Positions 1 through 7,135 of a stretch of DNA of 13,671 nt are shown here, one piece after another. Origin of the DNA: Flavobacterium sp. (GTDB taxonomy: Bacteria; Bacteroidota; Bacteroidia; Flavobacteriales; Flavobacteriaceae); NCBI GenBank assembly GCA_023253295.1, contig JALRGZ010000175.1, positions 1-13,671 of the forward strand. The letters are read 5' to 3'. The notes beneath the pieces are model-generated. The model ran no database searches, was not told where the DNA came from, and saw nothing but the letters and a program-made list of their open reading frames with translations. The first letter of the stretch is position 1. Every line of letters begins with the position of its first letter. Position numbers and translations under genes: made by a program.

Positions 1-519
1 ATACCCCAGATGCAATACCGTAAGCACCTCTGCTTTAACACTTATATCCGACAAATCAAATGATTTACCTATGTAATTTTGATTACCATATAATGCCAAA
101 ACGAGCGGATCCTTAGGAACATAACTCCAAAAATCAAATTCCTGATACAAACCAAAAGACAAGTAACCTTTATCTTCAAGCCAGTCTCCTAATTTAACTC
201 CTCCGTTAAAAATTTCAATTTGCTCATTAATAGCTCCATGATCATTCCTTGTTGTGGAATAAACTACTTTTCTGAATTTCTGATTAAAATCGACTCCATC
301 ATTTGCAAACAAATCATACATAGAAAAACCTGTAGAACCTACTTTAAATGAAAATCCTGAAAGTAATGGAACTCCAAAATAATATTTATACTTAAAATCC
401 GCTCCGGGATTTAACATCAGAGATTGTGGAACCGAAGTAAGATTGTACAACACTTGCTTATTCTGAGAAAAACAATTAACTGCAAATAGCACCATTAAAA
501 ATAAAAAGCTCTTTCTCAT
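1..519 (-). CDS. DUF5723 family exported protein (N-terminal part, runs off the left edge)
   Basis: Function unknown. The visible part is 173 codons with no stop, so the C-terminal portion lies beyond position 1. It begins MRKSFLFLMVLFAVNCFSQ, a basic start followed by a hydrophobic core and a probable signal peptidase I site after FSQ, so the protein is exported. The following stretch (LNPGADFKYKYYFGVPLLSG, then a GSTGFSMYDLFANDGVDFN-like segment) matches what I remember of the DUF5723 family of Bacteroidota, which look like outer-membrane beta-barrel proteins. That assignment is by memory, not by search. The start codon shares one base with the stop of the upstream lipoprotein gene (TAATG), so the two are almost certainly co-transcribed and translationally coupled, which suggests a shared role at the cell envelope. 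Confidence 0.8.
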   Translation of the reverse strand, partial: MRKSFLFLMVLFAVNCFSQNKQVLYNLTSVPQSLMLNPGADFKYKYYFGVPLLSGFSFKVGSTGFSMYDLFANDGVDFNQKFRKVVYSTTRNDHGAINEQIEIFNGGVKLGDWLEDKGYLSFGLYQEFDFWSYVPKDPLVLALYGNQNYIGKSFDLSDISVKAEVLTVLHLGY

Positions 520-1070
520 TATATTTCCAAATAAACAGTTGCACTTGAACGTAAAACAAGATTTCCTGTACTATTTGCATTCAAAGCAGAGCCAGAACCT
601 ATTGTTATTAAAAAGCCCATTTTCACCGTCTTTTTCAATAGTTCTAATCTGTTGTTTTCAAAAATTTCAGTACTGGTAACAATGGTAGCTGTTCCTGAAT
701 AGGCGGGAACACCTTTTTTTATTGTAGTTAATGCTCTATTATTTGCATCGAGCAAAACAATATTTAAGGAAAAAGGTCTATTTATTGTATTGTTTATTTC
801 GAAATAAAAATCTACTTTTCGTAAATAACTATTCAGATATTTATCTCTAAAAACATCAAAATCATATTCATCACCCGCCCAAGGAATTTCCATTCCAGTA
901 TCCGACACAAAACTTTTTGCTGGCACATCAAAATAGCTAAAATTCGCTTCATAAACAGGTGTGAGTTTTAAATCATTAGCCTGATCAAAGTTCAAATCAC
1001 TCGTACAAGAAAATCCACTTCCAATGAGTAGAAGAAAACAAATGATTTTATAGAAACAATATTTTTTCAT
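519..1070 (-). CDS. Small predicted lipoprotein, partner of the DUF5723 gene
   Basis: I do not recognise a named family. From the preferred start the protein has 183 residues. It opens with MKKYCFYKIICFLLLIGSG and then FSC, a lipoprotein signal with a loose Bacteroidota-type lipobox (G-F-S-C) and probable lipidated Cys at residue 22. The residues after the Cys (TSDLNFDQ) contain acidic positions, which could help send it to the cell surface, but this is inference. The mature part is beta-rich without obvious catalytic motifs. A start seven codons upstream (1091) is in frame but adds MDLTLKK before the signal peptide, so 1070 is preferred. The TAA stop overlaps the ATG of the DUF5723 gene by one base. 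HMG-CoA lyase ends about 70 bases upstream on the same strand with no strong terminator between, so read-through from it is possible. Confidence 0.8.
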   Translation of the reverse strand: MKKYCFYKIICFLLLIGSGFSCTSDLNFDQANDLKLTPVYEANFSYFDVPAKSFVSDTGMEIPWAGDEYDFDVFRDKYLNSYLRKVDFYFEINNTINRPFSLNIVLLDANNRALTTIKKGVPAYSGTATIVTSTEIFENNRLELLKKTVKMGFLITIGSGSALNANSTGNLVLRSSATVYLEI

Positions 1071-1138
1071 TTTTTTAAGGGTTAAATCCACTTACTTTTA
1101 AAACGTAATTTTAAAAAAATTAGTACTTATTTGATTAA

Positions 1139-2002
1139 CTAATAATACATATTAAACACTTTGGAAGCCTCATTATAAGCACTTTCAAAACTCAATGGAT
1201 TCAAGTTTAGCTTCTCTTTATTAGCTGTAAAATAGGAAAGTAATTTTTCGGTAGGCATGTTTCCGGTTAATTCATCTTTTGCCATAGGACATCCCCCAAA
1301 ACCCTGAATAGCACCGTCATATCTTCGACAACCCGATTGGTATGCGGCTTCAATTTTTTCAAACCATTTATCGTATGTGGTATGCAAATGAGCACCAAAC
1401 TCTACCTGAGGATATTTTGGAATCAAATTACTAAATAAATATCGGATAACTTCAGGTGTTGAACTTCCAATAGTGTCTGAAAGCGAAAGTATTTTAACTC
1501 CCATGGTTGCCAATTTTTCGGTCCACTCACCTACAATATCAACATTCCAAGGATCTCCATAAGGATTCCCAAAGCCCATAGACAAGTAAGCCACCACTTC
1601 TTTATTGTGCTTATCGGCAATTTCTAAAATCTCCTGCATGCTCACAATCGATTCGGCAATCGTTTTATGAGTATTACGCATTTGAAAGTTCTCTGAAATA
1701 GAAAAAGGAAACCCCAAATACCGAATAGTCTCATATTGTGAAGCTATTTCGGCACCTTTGGTATTTGCAATAATAGCCAATAACTTACTGCTTGTTTTAG
1801 ATAAATCCAACTGCTCTAAAACAGCTGCCGTATCCTGCATTTGAGGAACTGCCTTGGGCGAAACAAAACTCCCGACATCAATAGTATCAAAACCTACTCG
1901 CAACAAGGCTTGAATGTACGATACTTTCTTCTCAGTAGGAATAAAGCTCTTAATACCTTGCATGGCATCACGTGGACATTCTGTAATTTTTATTGGCTCC
2001 AT
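1139..2002 (-). CDS. Hydroxymethylglutaryl-CoA lyase
   Basis: Splits 3-hydroxy-3-methylglutaryl-CoA into acetoacetate and acetyl-CoA, the last step of leucine degradation. It is a DRE-TIM metallolyase. From the chosen start it has 287 residues, close to the family's usual ~300. Visible motifs are ECPRDAMQG near the N-terminus (Arg11, Asp12: catalytic Arg and metal-binding Asp), HLHTTYD at 205-211 (His205, His207 as metal ligands), and GFGGCPMAKDELTGN at 234-248, the signature loop with active-site Cys238 and metal ligand Asn248. The frame stays open to an ATG at 2071, but that extension would translate through the terminator hairpin at 2052-2091 and lies upstream of the promoter. The ATG at 2002, giving MEPIKITECPRD, is therefore the real start. 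Leucine dehydrogenase at 7136-8239 catalyses the first step of the same pathway. Confidence 0.93.
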   Translation of the reverse strand: MEPIKITECPRDAMQGIKSFIPTEKKVSYIQALLRVGFDTIDVGSFVSPKAVPQMQDTAAVLEQLDLSKTSSKLLAIIANTKGAEIASQYETIRYLGFPFSISENFQMRNTHKTIAESIVSMQEILEIADKHNKEVVAYLSMGFGNPYGDPWNVDIVGEWTEKLATMGVKILSLSDTIGSSTPEVIRYLFSNLIPKYPQVEFGAHLHTTYDKWFEKIEAAYQSGCRRYDGAIQGFGGCPMAKDELTGNMPTEKLLSYFTANKEKLNLNPLSFESAYNEASKVFNMYY

Positions 2003-2008
2003 AGATTT

Positions 2009-2038
2009 CAAAGATACTAAAACTTGTAAAGTGGCAAA
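2009..2038 (-). promoter_or_regulatory. Promoter of HMG-CoA lyase, Bacteroidota type
   Basis: On the minus strand a TTTG (2035-2038) is followed after 18 bases by TATCTTTG (2009-2016), an exact match to the Bacteroidota -33 TTTG / -7 TAnnTTTG consensus. Only six bases separate the -7 box from the ATG at 2002, so the transcript would start at or within a few bases of the start codon. Confidence 0.6.
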
Positions 2039-2051
2039 ATTTAGGAAGAAC

Positions 2052-2091
2052 AAAAAAAAGCGTAACTCCATAAAGAATTACGCTTTTTTTT
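2052..2091 (-). terminator. Rho-independent terminator after pyrD
   Basis: A perfect 14-bp stem pairs 2052-2065 with 2078-2091: a GCGTAA/TTACGC core flanked by eight A and eight T, with a 12-base loop. It lies 20 bases past the pyrD stop. The flanking A and T runs would let it work on either strand, but only pyrD feeds into it here. It also insulates the HMG-CoA lyase promoter immediately downstream. Confidence 0.85.
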
Positions 2092-2110
2092 GTATCACTT
2101 TACAACAAGT

Positions 2111-3130
2111 CTACATCTTGTTTAAAATCTTTTGATTGATTGCTTTTACTAAGGCTGGACCTTCATAAATAAACCCGGTATACAATTGTACCAAACTAGC
2201 TCCCGCTTCTAATTTTTCGATAGCATCATCAGCCGAATGGATTCCTCCTACTCCAATAATAGGGAAAGCCTTATTACTTTTTTCTGAAAGAAAACGAATC
2301 ACCTCAGTTGAACGTTTTGTTAACGGTTTTCCTGATAATCCTCCCGTTTCTGATTTATTTTCGGACTGTAAACCTTCACGCGAAATAGTTGTATTAGTCG
2401 CAATTACACCTGCAATTTTGGTTTCTTTTACAATATCAATAATATCAAACAATTGATCATCTGTCAAATCGGGAGCAATTTTTAATAAAATTGGCTTTTG
2501 TTTTGGCTTAGCCAAATTTTTATTTTGCAAAGTCTGCAACAACTGTGTCAACGGTTCTTTATCCTGTAATTCACGAAGATTAGGCGTGTTTGGCGAACTC
2601 ACATTAACCACAAAATAATCCACATAATCATAAAGCGCGTCAAAACAAATTTCATAATCCGAAGTTGCTTCTTCGTTTGGAGTCACCTTATTTTTTCCAA
2701 TGTTTCCTCCAATTAAAACACCAGGATTCGATTTTAAACGCTCGACAGCTTCCATCACACCGCCATTGTTAAATCCCATACGATTAATAATAGCCGAATC
2801 TTCTTTTAAACGAAACAAACGTTTTTTAGGATTTCCATCTTGCCCTTTTGGAGTTAAAGTCCCTATTTCAATAAACCCAAATCCAAAATTAGACAACTCT
2901 TTATATAATTTGGCATCCTTATCAAAACCTGCCGCTAATCCTACTGGATTTTTAAATTTCAATCCAAAAACTTCTCTTTCTAATCTTTTATCATCTACTA
3001 AATAAAGTGATTTATAAATGGCTGAAAAACCAGGAATTTTAGAAGTTACACGAACTAACGAAAACGTAAAGTGATGAATTTTTTCAGGATCAAAACAAAA
3101 AAATAACGGTCGGATAAGCTGTTTATACAT
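2111..3130 (-). CDS. pyrD: Dihydroorotate dehydrogenase (quinone), class 2
   Basis: Oxidises dihydroorotate to orotate in pyrimidine synthesis, passing electrons through FMN to membrane quinone. The 339 residues are the usual class 2 length. The N-terminal ~40 residues (MYKQLIRPLFFCFDPEKIHH and on) form the extension that docks class 2 enzymes on the membrane. Visible motifs: NPVGLAAGFDKD at 61-72, GTLTPKGQDGNPKKRLFR at about 90-107, RMGFNNGG at 117-124, and NVSSPNTPNLRELQ at 176-189 with the catalytic Ser (probably Ser179). ATNTT lies near 244, and the C-terminal phosphate-binding GVGGIHS and ASLVQLYTGFIYEGP at about 293-325. It has its own promoter-like -7 box and ends at a strong terminator, so it is probably a single-gene unit. 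Confidence 0.95.
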   Translation of the reverse strand: MYKQLIRPLFFCFDPEKIHHFTFSLVRVTSKIPGFSAIYKSLYLVDDKRLEREVFGLKFKNPVGLAAGFDKDAKLYKELSNFGFGFIEIGTLTPKGQDGNPKKRLFRLKEDSAIINRMGFNNGGVMEAVERLKSNPGVLIGGNIGKNKVTPNEEATSDYEICFDALYDYVDYFVVNVSSPNTPNLRELQDKEPLTQLLQTLQNKNLAKPKQKPILLKIAPDLTDDQLFDIIDIVKETKIAGVIATNTTISREGLQSENKSETGGLSGKPLTKRSTEVIRFLSEKSNKAFPIIGVGGIHSADDAIEKLEAGASLVQLYTGFIYEGPALVKAINQKILNKM

Positions 3131-3148
3131 AGGTTTTTAATTTGAGTG

Positions 3149-3156
3149 CAAAAATA
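3149..3156 (-). promoter_or_regulatory. Probable -7 element of the pyrD promoter
   Basis: The minus strand reads TATTTTTG, an exact TAnnTTTG match, 18 bases before the pyrD ATG. The best -33 candidate is a TTG at 3180-3182, 23 bases further upstream, which is longer than usual. The -7 box is therefore better supported than the full promoter. Confidence 0.4.
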
Positions 3157-3182
3157 GAATTATCTAATCGAATAAGAAACAA

Positions 3183-3211
3183 TTGAACTCATTTTTTAGA
3201 CAACATCTTTG
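3183..3211 (+). promoter_or_regulatory. Candidate promoter of the DUF1003 gene
   Basis: TTG at 3183-3185, then 18 bases, then CATCTTTG at 3204-3211, seven of eight matches to TAnnTTTG. It would give a leader of about 85 bases. A second imperfect box, TACTTTTA, lies closer to the gene near 3280 but lacks a -33 partner. This is a weak call. Confidence 0.25.
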
Positions 3212-3302
3212 ACAAAAATTTTATATTGAAATTAACCGTATTTAAAAACGACACCCTAAATAATTAAACAAACTTTCATTACTTTTAAATAAAAAAAGTA
3301 CT

Positions 3303-3716
3303 ATGCAAATGAACATCAATAAAAACTGGCATCAAAGACATTATGATAGTCTGGAATTTGGAAGCCGTATCGCCGATTCAGTAGCCAGAGGAATGGGATC
3401 CTGGCGTTTTATAATCCTTCAGACTCTTTTTGTTGCAGGCTGGATGGGATTAAATCTGGTGGGATATTTTTATCATTGGGATGCTTATCCTTTTATACTC
3501 CTCAATCTTCTGTTTTCCACTCAGGCCGCCTATGCCGCACCCATTATTATGATGGCACAAAACCGCCAAAACGAAAGAGATCGCATTCAGGCACAAGACG
3601 ATTACATTACTAACAAAGAAGCAAAACTGGAAATAGAAGCCTTAGCTGCTAAATTAAACTCAATCGAAATAGAGAAACTAGACAAAATCATCCAAATTTT
3701 AGAAAATATGCAATAA
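3303..3716 (+). CDS. DUF1003 family small membrane protein
   Basis: Function unknown. The 137 residues fit the DUF1003 family: an N-terminal soluble stretch with the conserved DSLEFGSRIADSVARGMGSW segment (about 15-34), two membrane segments (about 35-56 and 63-82, the first with the aromatic WMGLN, the second LLNLLFSTQAAYAAPIIMM), then a charged C-terminal helix rich in Gln, Glu and Lys from about 86 that looks like a coiled coil. In this family the MAQNRQ-type motif follows the second membrane helix, and it is present here (MMAQNRQNERDR). Start: ATG at 3303; the Met two codons later (3309) is equally possible. It precedes pepT by 63 bases, but pepT has its own promoter candidate. Confidence 0.85.
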   Translation: MQMNINKNWHQRHYDSLEFGSRIADSVARGMGSWRFIILQTLFVAGWMGLNLVGYFYHWDAYPFILLNLLFSTQAAYAAPIIMMAQNRQNERDRIQAQDDYITNKEAKLEIEALAAKLNSIEIEKLDKIIQILENMQ

Positions 3717-3723
3717 AGCATAG

Positions 3724-3754
3724 TTTACAATACACTAAATTAATACTATCTTTG
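3724..3754 (+). promoter_or_regulatory. Probable promoter of pepT
   Basis: TATCTTTG at 3747-3754 is an exact TAnnTTTG match. The preceding TTTA at 3724-3727, 19 bases upstream, is a one-mismatch -33 box. The predicted leader is about 20 bases. Confidence 0.5.
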
Positions 3755-3779
3755 CAAACCAATAAAATAATACCATTAT

Positions 3780-5063
3780 ATGCAAAATATTATTGATCGT
3801 TTTATCAGTTATGTAACTGTCGATACCGAATCGGATCCAAATTCAAATACCACACCTAGCACAGCGAAACAATGGGACTTAGCCAATCAACTTGTCGAAG
3901 AGCTAAAAGCTATTGGAATGCAAGATGTCACTATTGACGAAAAAGCTTACATCATGGCTACTTTGCCAAGTAATGTTGAACATGACGTTCCTACTATTGG
4001 ATTCGTTTCTCACTTTGACACTACTCCTGATTTTACAGGTGCCAATGTAAAACCTCAAATCGTAGAAAATTATGATGGAAAAGATATTGTCCTAAATGCA
4101 GCACAAAACATTGTTTTATCTCCGGATTATTTCAAAGACTTGTTGCAATACAAAGGACAAACTTTAATCACAACTGACGGTACAACTCTTTTAGGCGCGG
4201 ATGACAAAGCAGGGATTACTGAAATTGTAACTGCAATGGAATACCTAATTAACCATCCTGAAATTAAACACGGAAAAATTAGAGTTGGTTTCACCCCTGA
4301 CGAAGAAATTGGTCGTGGAGCTCACTTCTTTGATGTAGAAAAATTTGGCGCACAATGGGCTTATACCATGGACGGAAGCCAAATAGGTGAATTAGAATAC
4401 GAAAATTTTAATGCGGCTGGTGTAAAGGTTACTTTCAAAGGAAAAAGTGTGCATCCAGGTTATGCCAAAGGGAAAATGATCAATTCCATGTTAATTGCTA
4501 ACGACTTCATCAACGAATTACCTGCAGACGAAGTTCCGGAAAGAACCAAAGGTTACCAAGGATTTTTTCATATTCACCATGTTACAGGAAAAATTGAAGA
4601 AACTGTGGTTGAATTAATCATTAGAGACCACAATAAAAAGAAATTCGAAAAAAGAAAAGAGAAAATTCAAAAAATCGTTCGCAAAATCAATAAGAAATAT
4701 GCGAAACAATTTGGCGAAGATATTGCTATTGCCGAAATCAAAGATCAATATTACAATATGAAGGAAAAAGTACTTCCGGTAAAACATATTGTAGACATTG
4801 CCGAAAAAGCAATGAGAACTTTAGATATCAAACCTATCATCAAACCTATTCGTGGTGGTACAGACGGATGTCAATTATCCTACATGGGATTACCTTGCCC
4901 GAATATCTTTGCGGGAGGACACAACTTTCACGGAAAATACGAGTATGTTCCTGTAGAAAGTATGCAGAAGGCTGTAGAAGTAATTGTAAAAATTGCAGAA
5001 CTTACCGCTTTACCAAACTTCGGATTAGAACAAGCTAAATCAAAAGCAAAAAAGAAAAAATAA
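3780..5063 (+). CDS. pepT: Peptidase T (aminotripeptidase), M20 metallopeptidase
   Basis: A cytoplasmic di-zinc exopeptidase that removes the N-terminal residue from tripeptides. Its 427 residues compare with about 408 in E. coli PepT. The active site is complete: SHFDTTPDF at 77-85 (His78 zinc ligand, Asp80), GADDKAG at 139-145 (bridging Asp141), TPDEEIGRGA at 172-181 (catalytic Glu175, zinc ligand Glu176), TMDG at 196-199 (Asp198), the dimerisation-domain SVHPGYAKG near 223-231, GGTDG at 359-363, and GGHNFHGKYE at 379-388 (His381). The odd part is the C-terminus, which continues past the usual end into a lysine-rich tail, SKAKKKK. The next gene also ends in poly-lysine. There is a terminator six bases after the stop. 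Confidence 0.95.
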   Translation: MQNIIDRFISYVTVDTESDPNSNTTPSTAKQWDLANQLVEELKAIGMQDVTIDEKAYIMATLPSNVEHDVPTIGFVSHFDTTPDFTGANVKPQIVENYDGKDIVLNAAQNIVLSPDYFKDLLQYKGQTLITTDGTTLLGADDKAGITEIVTAMEYLINHPEIKHGKIRVGFTPDEEIGRGAHFFDVEKFGAQWAYTMDGSQIGELEYENFNAAGVKVTFKGKSVHPGYAKGKMINSMLIANDFINELPADEVPERTKGYQGFFHIHHVTGKIEETVVELIIRDHNKKKFEKRKEKIQKIVRKINKKYAKQFGEDIAIAEIKDQYYNMKEKVLPVKHIVDIAEKAMRTLDIKPIIKPIRGGTDGCQLSYMGLPCPNIFAGGHNFHGKYEYVPVESMQKAVEVIVKIAELTALPNFGLEQAKSKAKKKK

Positions 5064-5068
5064 TTCAC

Positions 5069-5088
5069 AAAGCTCCTTCGGGAGCTTT
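5069..5088 (+). terminator. Rho-independent terminator after pepT
   Basis: An 8-bp stem, AAAGCTCC paired with GGAGCTTT, is closed by a TTCG tetraloop (5077-5080) and followed by a T run to 5092. It begins six bases after the pepT stop codon. Confidence 0.9.
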
Positions 5089-5237
5089 TTTTATATCCAT
5101 ACATTTCATTCTTAACACCAATATTTAAAACATAACTGATTTTTATGTAAATTTAAGAAACAAAACTTTGCAACAGATAAGTAAAGCCATCAATTGGTTT
5201 GTCTTAATTTTTACTAACATCCAAATCTTTATATGTT

Positions 5238-5669
5238 ATGAGCGAAAATCCGGAAGAAATCGAAAAAAGCATTCCTCAAGAAACAGAAAAACCAAAAACC
5301 ACCAGAAGAAGAACCAAAACAGTCCCCGTAACCGAAGCTGTTGAAACAGTAGTAGAAGAAACTATAACTACAGTCCCTACAGCTACTTCCGTTGAAGAGA
5401 TGACAACTTCTGAAGCAGAAATTACCACTGAAACTATAATTGAAGATCTGACTGCTCCAGAAAAGAACAAAAAAGACAAGGCTAAGAAAAAGGACAAAAA
5501 GAAAAAGAAGAAAGCCAAAAAAGCAGCTGCTAAAGAGAAAGCGAAAAAGAAAAAAGCTAAAGCGAAAAAGGCTAAAAAAAAGAAAGCCAAAAAAGCTAAA
5601 ATTAAAGCGAAGTTAAAAGAGAAAAAAGGCAAATCTAAATCAAAGAAGAACAATAAAAAGAAAAAATAA
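5238..5669 (+). CDS. Acidic/poly-lysine two-part protein, histone H1-like C-terminus
   Basis: No family can be named with confidence. The 143 residues fall into two halves. Residues 1-75 are rich in Glu, Thr and Val, with a small basic patch at 23-27 (RRRTK), and look disordered. Residues 76-143 are extremely basic: by my count 44 of 68 are Lys, the rest mostly Ala, in KKAKKAAAK-like units. This resembles bacterial histone H1-like and lysine-rich nucleic-acid-binding tails, so binding to DNA, RNA or ribosomes is a reasonable inference, not a demonstrated function. No signal peptide or membrane segment is present. It stands alone, isolated by terminators at 5069-5088 and 5679-5703. The long frame on the opposite strand is only the complement of AAA/AAG-rich codons. 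Low-complexity coding such as this can expand or shrink by replication slippage. Confidence 0.75.
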   Translation: MSENPEEIEKSIPQETEKPKTTRRRTKTVPVTEAVETVVEETITTVPTATSVEEMTTSEAEITTETIIEDLTAPEKNKKDKAKKKDKKKKKKAKKAAAKEKAKKKKAKAKKAKKKKAKKAKIKAKLKEKKGKSKSKKNNKKKK

Positions 5670-5678
5670 TTTCATAAA

Positions 5679-5703
5679 AAAAGTCCCTCAAAAAGGGACT
5701 TTT
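5679..5703. terminator. Bidirectional terminator between the Lys-rich gene and yajC
   Basis: A perfect 10-bp stem pairs 5679-5688 with 5694-5703 (AAAAGTCCCT with AGGGACTTTT) around a 5-base loop. A and T runs flank both sides. It sits between two converging genes, 10 bases after the Lys-rich stop and about 28 bases beyond the yajC stop, so it can serve both. Confidence 0.85.
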
Positions 5704-5730
5704 CATTTATCAAGAATAAATTCTAAATAA

Positions 5731-6003
5731 TTATTTCTTAGCTAAAGAAGCACTCATTTCCATTGAAATTGCAGAACGCTCTATTTTTAATTTCCCAGCC
5801 ATTGTTTCAATAACTGCTGTAGTTTCAGTCATTTCAACTACTTTTCCGTGAATACCTCCTTTAGTTATGATTTTATCACCAACTTTTAGGCTGTTTTCAA
5901 ATTCTTTTTCTTGTTTCATTCTCTTTTGTTGCGGTCTGATCATAAAGAAATAAAGAACCACAAACATTAGTAGATAAGGAGCAATTTTCATTAAATCTTG
6001 CAT
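5731..6003 (-). CDS. yajC: YajC, accessory subunit of the Sec translocase
   Basis: A single-pass inner-membrane protein that associates with SecDF in the Sec export machinery. The 90 residues are of family length. The membrane segment spans about residues 8-22 (PYLLMFVVLYFFMIR) and is followed at once by the diagnostic RPQQKRMKQEKEFENSLKVG, then the small beta domain with GDKIITKGGIHGKV (42-55) and TTAVIETMAGKLKIERSAIS. It follows nusB by 26 bases on the same strand, so the two are probably one transcript. The shared terminator is at 5679-5703. Confidence 0.95.
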   Translation of the reverse strand: MQDLMKIAPYLLMFVVLYFFMIRPQQKRMKQEKEFENSLKVGDKIITKGGIHGKVVEMTETTAVIETMAGKLKIERSAISMEMSASLAKK

Positions 6004-6029
6004 AACTTTTATTTTAATTTTTATTAGTA

Positions 6030-6974
6030 TTACATTAAACCGCGACCGGTTTTAATCATTTTTTTACTTGTTTCTAATTCCTTAACCAAATTATCCAGAA
6101 TACCGTTGATAAAAATACTACTCTTAGGAGTAGAATATTCTTTGGCTAATTCTAAATATTCGTTCAAAGTAACTTTTACCGGAATGGATGGGAATTTCAA
6201 AAATTCGCAGATAGCCATTTTCAAAATAATCGTATCAATCTCTGCAATACGGTCACTATCCCAGTTTGGTGTTTTGTCAACAAATTCTTTCGCTAATTCT
6301 TTTTCGTTCAAAACCGTTTTACGGAACAAATCTTTAACAAAATCTTTATCATCGATATCCTTGTACAATTTTGGTACTTTGAAATTATCATCGTCGATAG
6401 GTTTCATTGCTTTCAATTGTTTGATGATTTGTGTGTTTACCATTGGAATATCATCAATCCAGGTTAACTTATCATCCTCTAAGAATTCATACAATTTCTC
6501 ATTTGGTACAATTACTTCTGTAAACAAATCTACAATTAACTGTCTATCTTCCTCAAATGAACGATCAGGATTACTCATGTATTTTTGATAATACGAACTT
6601 TCTTTAATAGCCTGCAACAACAAGGCTATATAATCCTCATGCAAATGCCATGCATTGATTTTTCTTGTTTCTAAAGCGATACTTAAAGAATTGTTTTCGG
6701 AAAGGATTTCAAAAATACTGTTCTTAATAAATTTCTCGTTAGGATTACGTTCGGCGGCAGTTGCTAAATGTTTTTGACTTGATAGGTGCAAAAATTGAGA
6801 TTCTTTTTTACAAATTTCAAGCAAAGAAGAAATCATTGTAAGGTATAAATCTTGAATATTATCGATACTGTAAAAAAGGAATTTCTCTTCCTTTTCTAAG
6901 TTATCAGAGCCGTTTTGATGCATCGCATAAATGGTTTGCATAACTTTAACGCGGATGTGTCGTCTATTTACCAC
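6030..6974 (-). CDS. nusB: Transcription antitermination factor NusB, long Bacteroidota form
   Basis: Binds boxA RNA with NusE (ribosomal protein S10) and prevents premature termination, mainly in rRNA operons. At 314 residues it is more than twice the length of E. coli NusB (139). The start MVNRRHIRVKVMQTIYAMHQ looks like the first helix of the NusB fold, and a central insertion fills about 30-200. The canonical C-terminal NusB helices follow (about 235-300): DRIAEIDTIILKMAICEF, IPVKVTLNEYLELAKEYS and SSIFINGILDNLVKEL. Long NusB proteins of this sort are usual in Bacteroidota, so this is a lineage feature rather than a fusion. The long plus-strand frame inside it is a shadow. Confidence 0.93.
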   Translation of the reverse strand: MVNRRHIRVKVMQTIYAMHQNGSDNLEKEEKFLFYSIDNIQDLYLTMISSLLEICKKESQFLHLSSQKHLATAAERNPNEKFIKNSIFEILSENNSLSIALETRKINAWHLHEDYIALLLQAIKESSYYQKYMSNPDRSFEEDRQLIVDLFTEVIVPNEKLYEFLEDDKLTWIDDIPMVNTQIIKQLKAMKPIDDDNFKVPKLYKDIDDKDFVKDLFRKTVLNEKELAKEFVDKTPNWDSDRIAEIDTIILKMAICEFLKFPSIPVKVTLNEYLELAKEYSTPKSSIFINGILDNLVKELETSKKMIKTGRGLM

Positions 6975-7003
6975 CTTATAAGAACTTTTAAAAAATTAGT
7001 CTG

Positions 7004-7011
7004 CAAAAATA
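7004..7011 (-). promoter_or_regulatory. Candidate -7 element for nusB-yajC
   Basis: The minus strand reads TATTTTTG, an exact TAnnTTTG match, 29 bases before the nusB ATG. No clear TTTG lies at the expected -33 distance; the DNA there is nearly pure A/T. Confidence 0.3.
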
Positions 7012-7075
7012 AGCATTTCCTTTTTTATAATAAAATTAAAATTCGAGAATAGCTCTTAATTCTGCAATAAAAAAA

Positions 7076-7108
7076 GCCATGGTTTTCATTTTGAATAAAA
7101 ACCATGGC
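7076..7108 (-). terminator. Rho-independent terminator after leucine dehydrogenase
   Basis: An 11-bp perfect stem pairs 7076-7086 with 7098-7108 (GCCATGGTTTT with AAAACCATGGC), with a further 3-bp inner pairing. On the minus strand it is followed by seven T (7069-7075). It begins 28 bases after the stop codon of the leucine dehydrogenase gene. Confidence 0.88.
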
Positions 7109-7135
7109 AACTACCACAATTGAACTATAATTAAC

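Noticed and set aside
1106..1122. TAATTTT/AAAATTA hairpin between HMG-CoA lyase and the lipoprotein gene
   Set aside because: A 7-bp stem made only of A-T pairs with a 3-base loop is too weak to call a terminator and is expected by chance here.
2003..2071. N-terminal extension of HMG-CoA lyase (MELRFFLFFLN...), which looks like a signal peptide
   Set aside because: It reads through the pyrD terminator arm and across the promoter of the gene itself. The enzyme family starts at the ECPRD region, so the hydrophobic look is an accident of A/T-rich DNA.
5233..5241. Three-codon ATG TTA TGA minimal frame just ahead of the Lys-rich gene
   Set aside because: It overlaps the real ATG and could be read as a minimal upstream frame, but such short frames occur constantly by chance and nothing else supports it.
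5276..5653. 125-residue open frame on the minus strand opposite the Lys-rich gene
   Set aside because: Its Phe/Leu/Ala run is the complement of AAA/AAG/GCT codons on the plus strand. Low-complexity DNA keeps the frame open by composition alone.
6106..6588. 160-residue plus-strand frame inside nusB
   Set aside because: Fully antisense to a well-supported gene, Ser/Ile-rich, with no recognisable domain or promoter.
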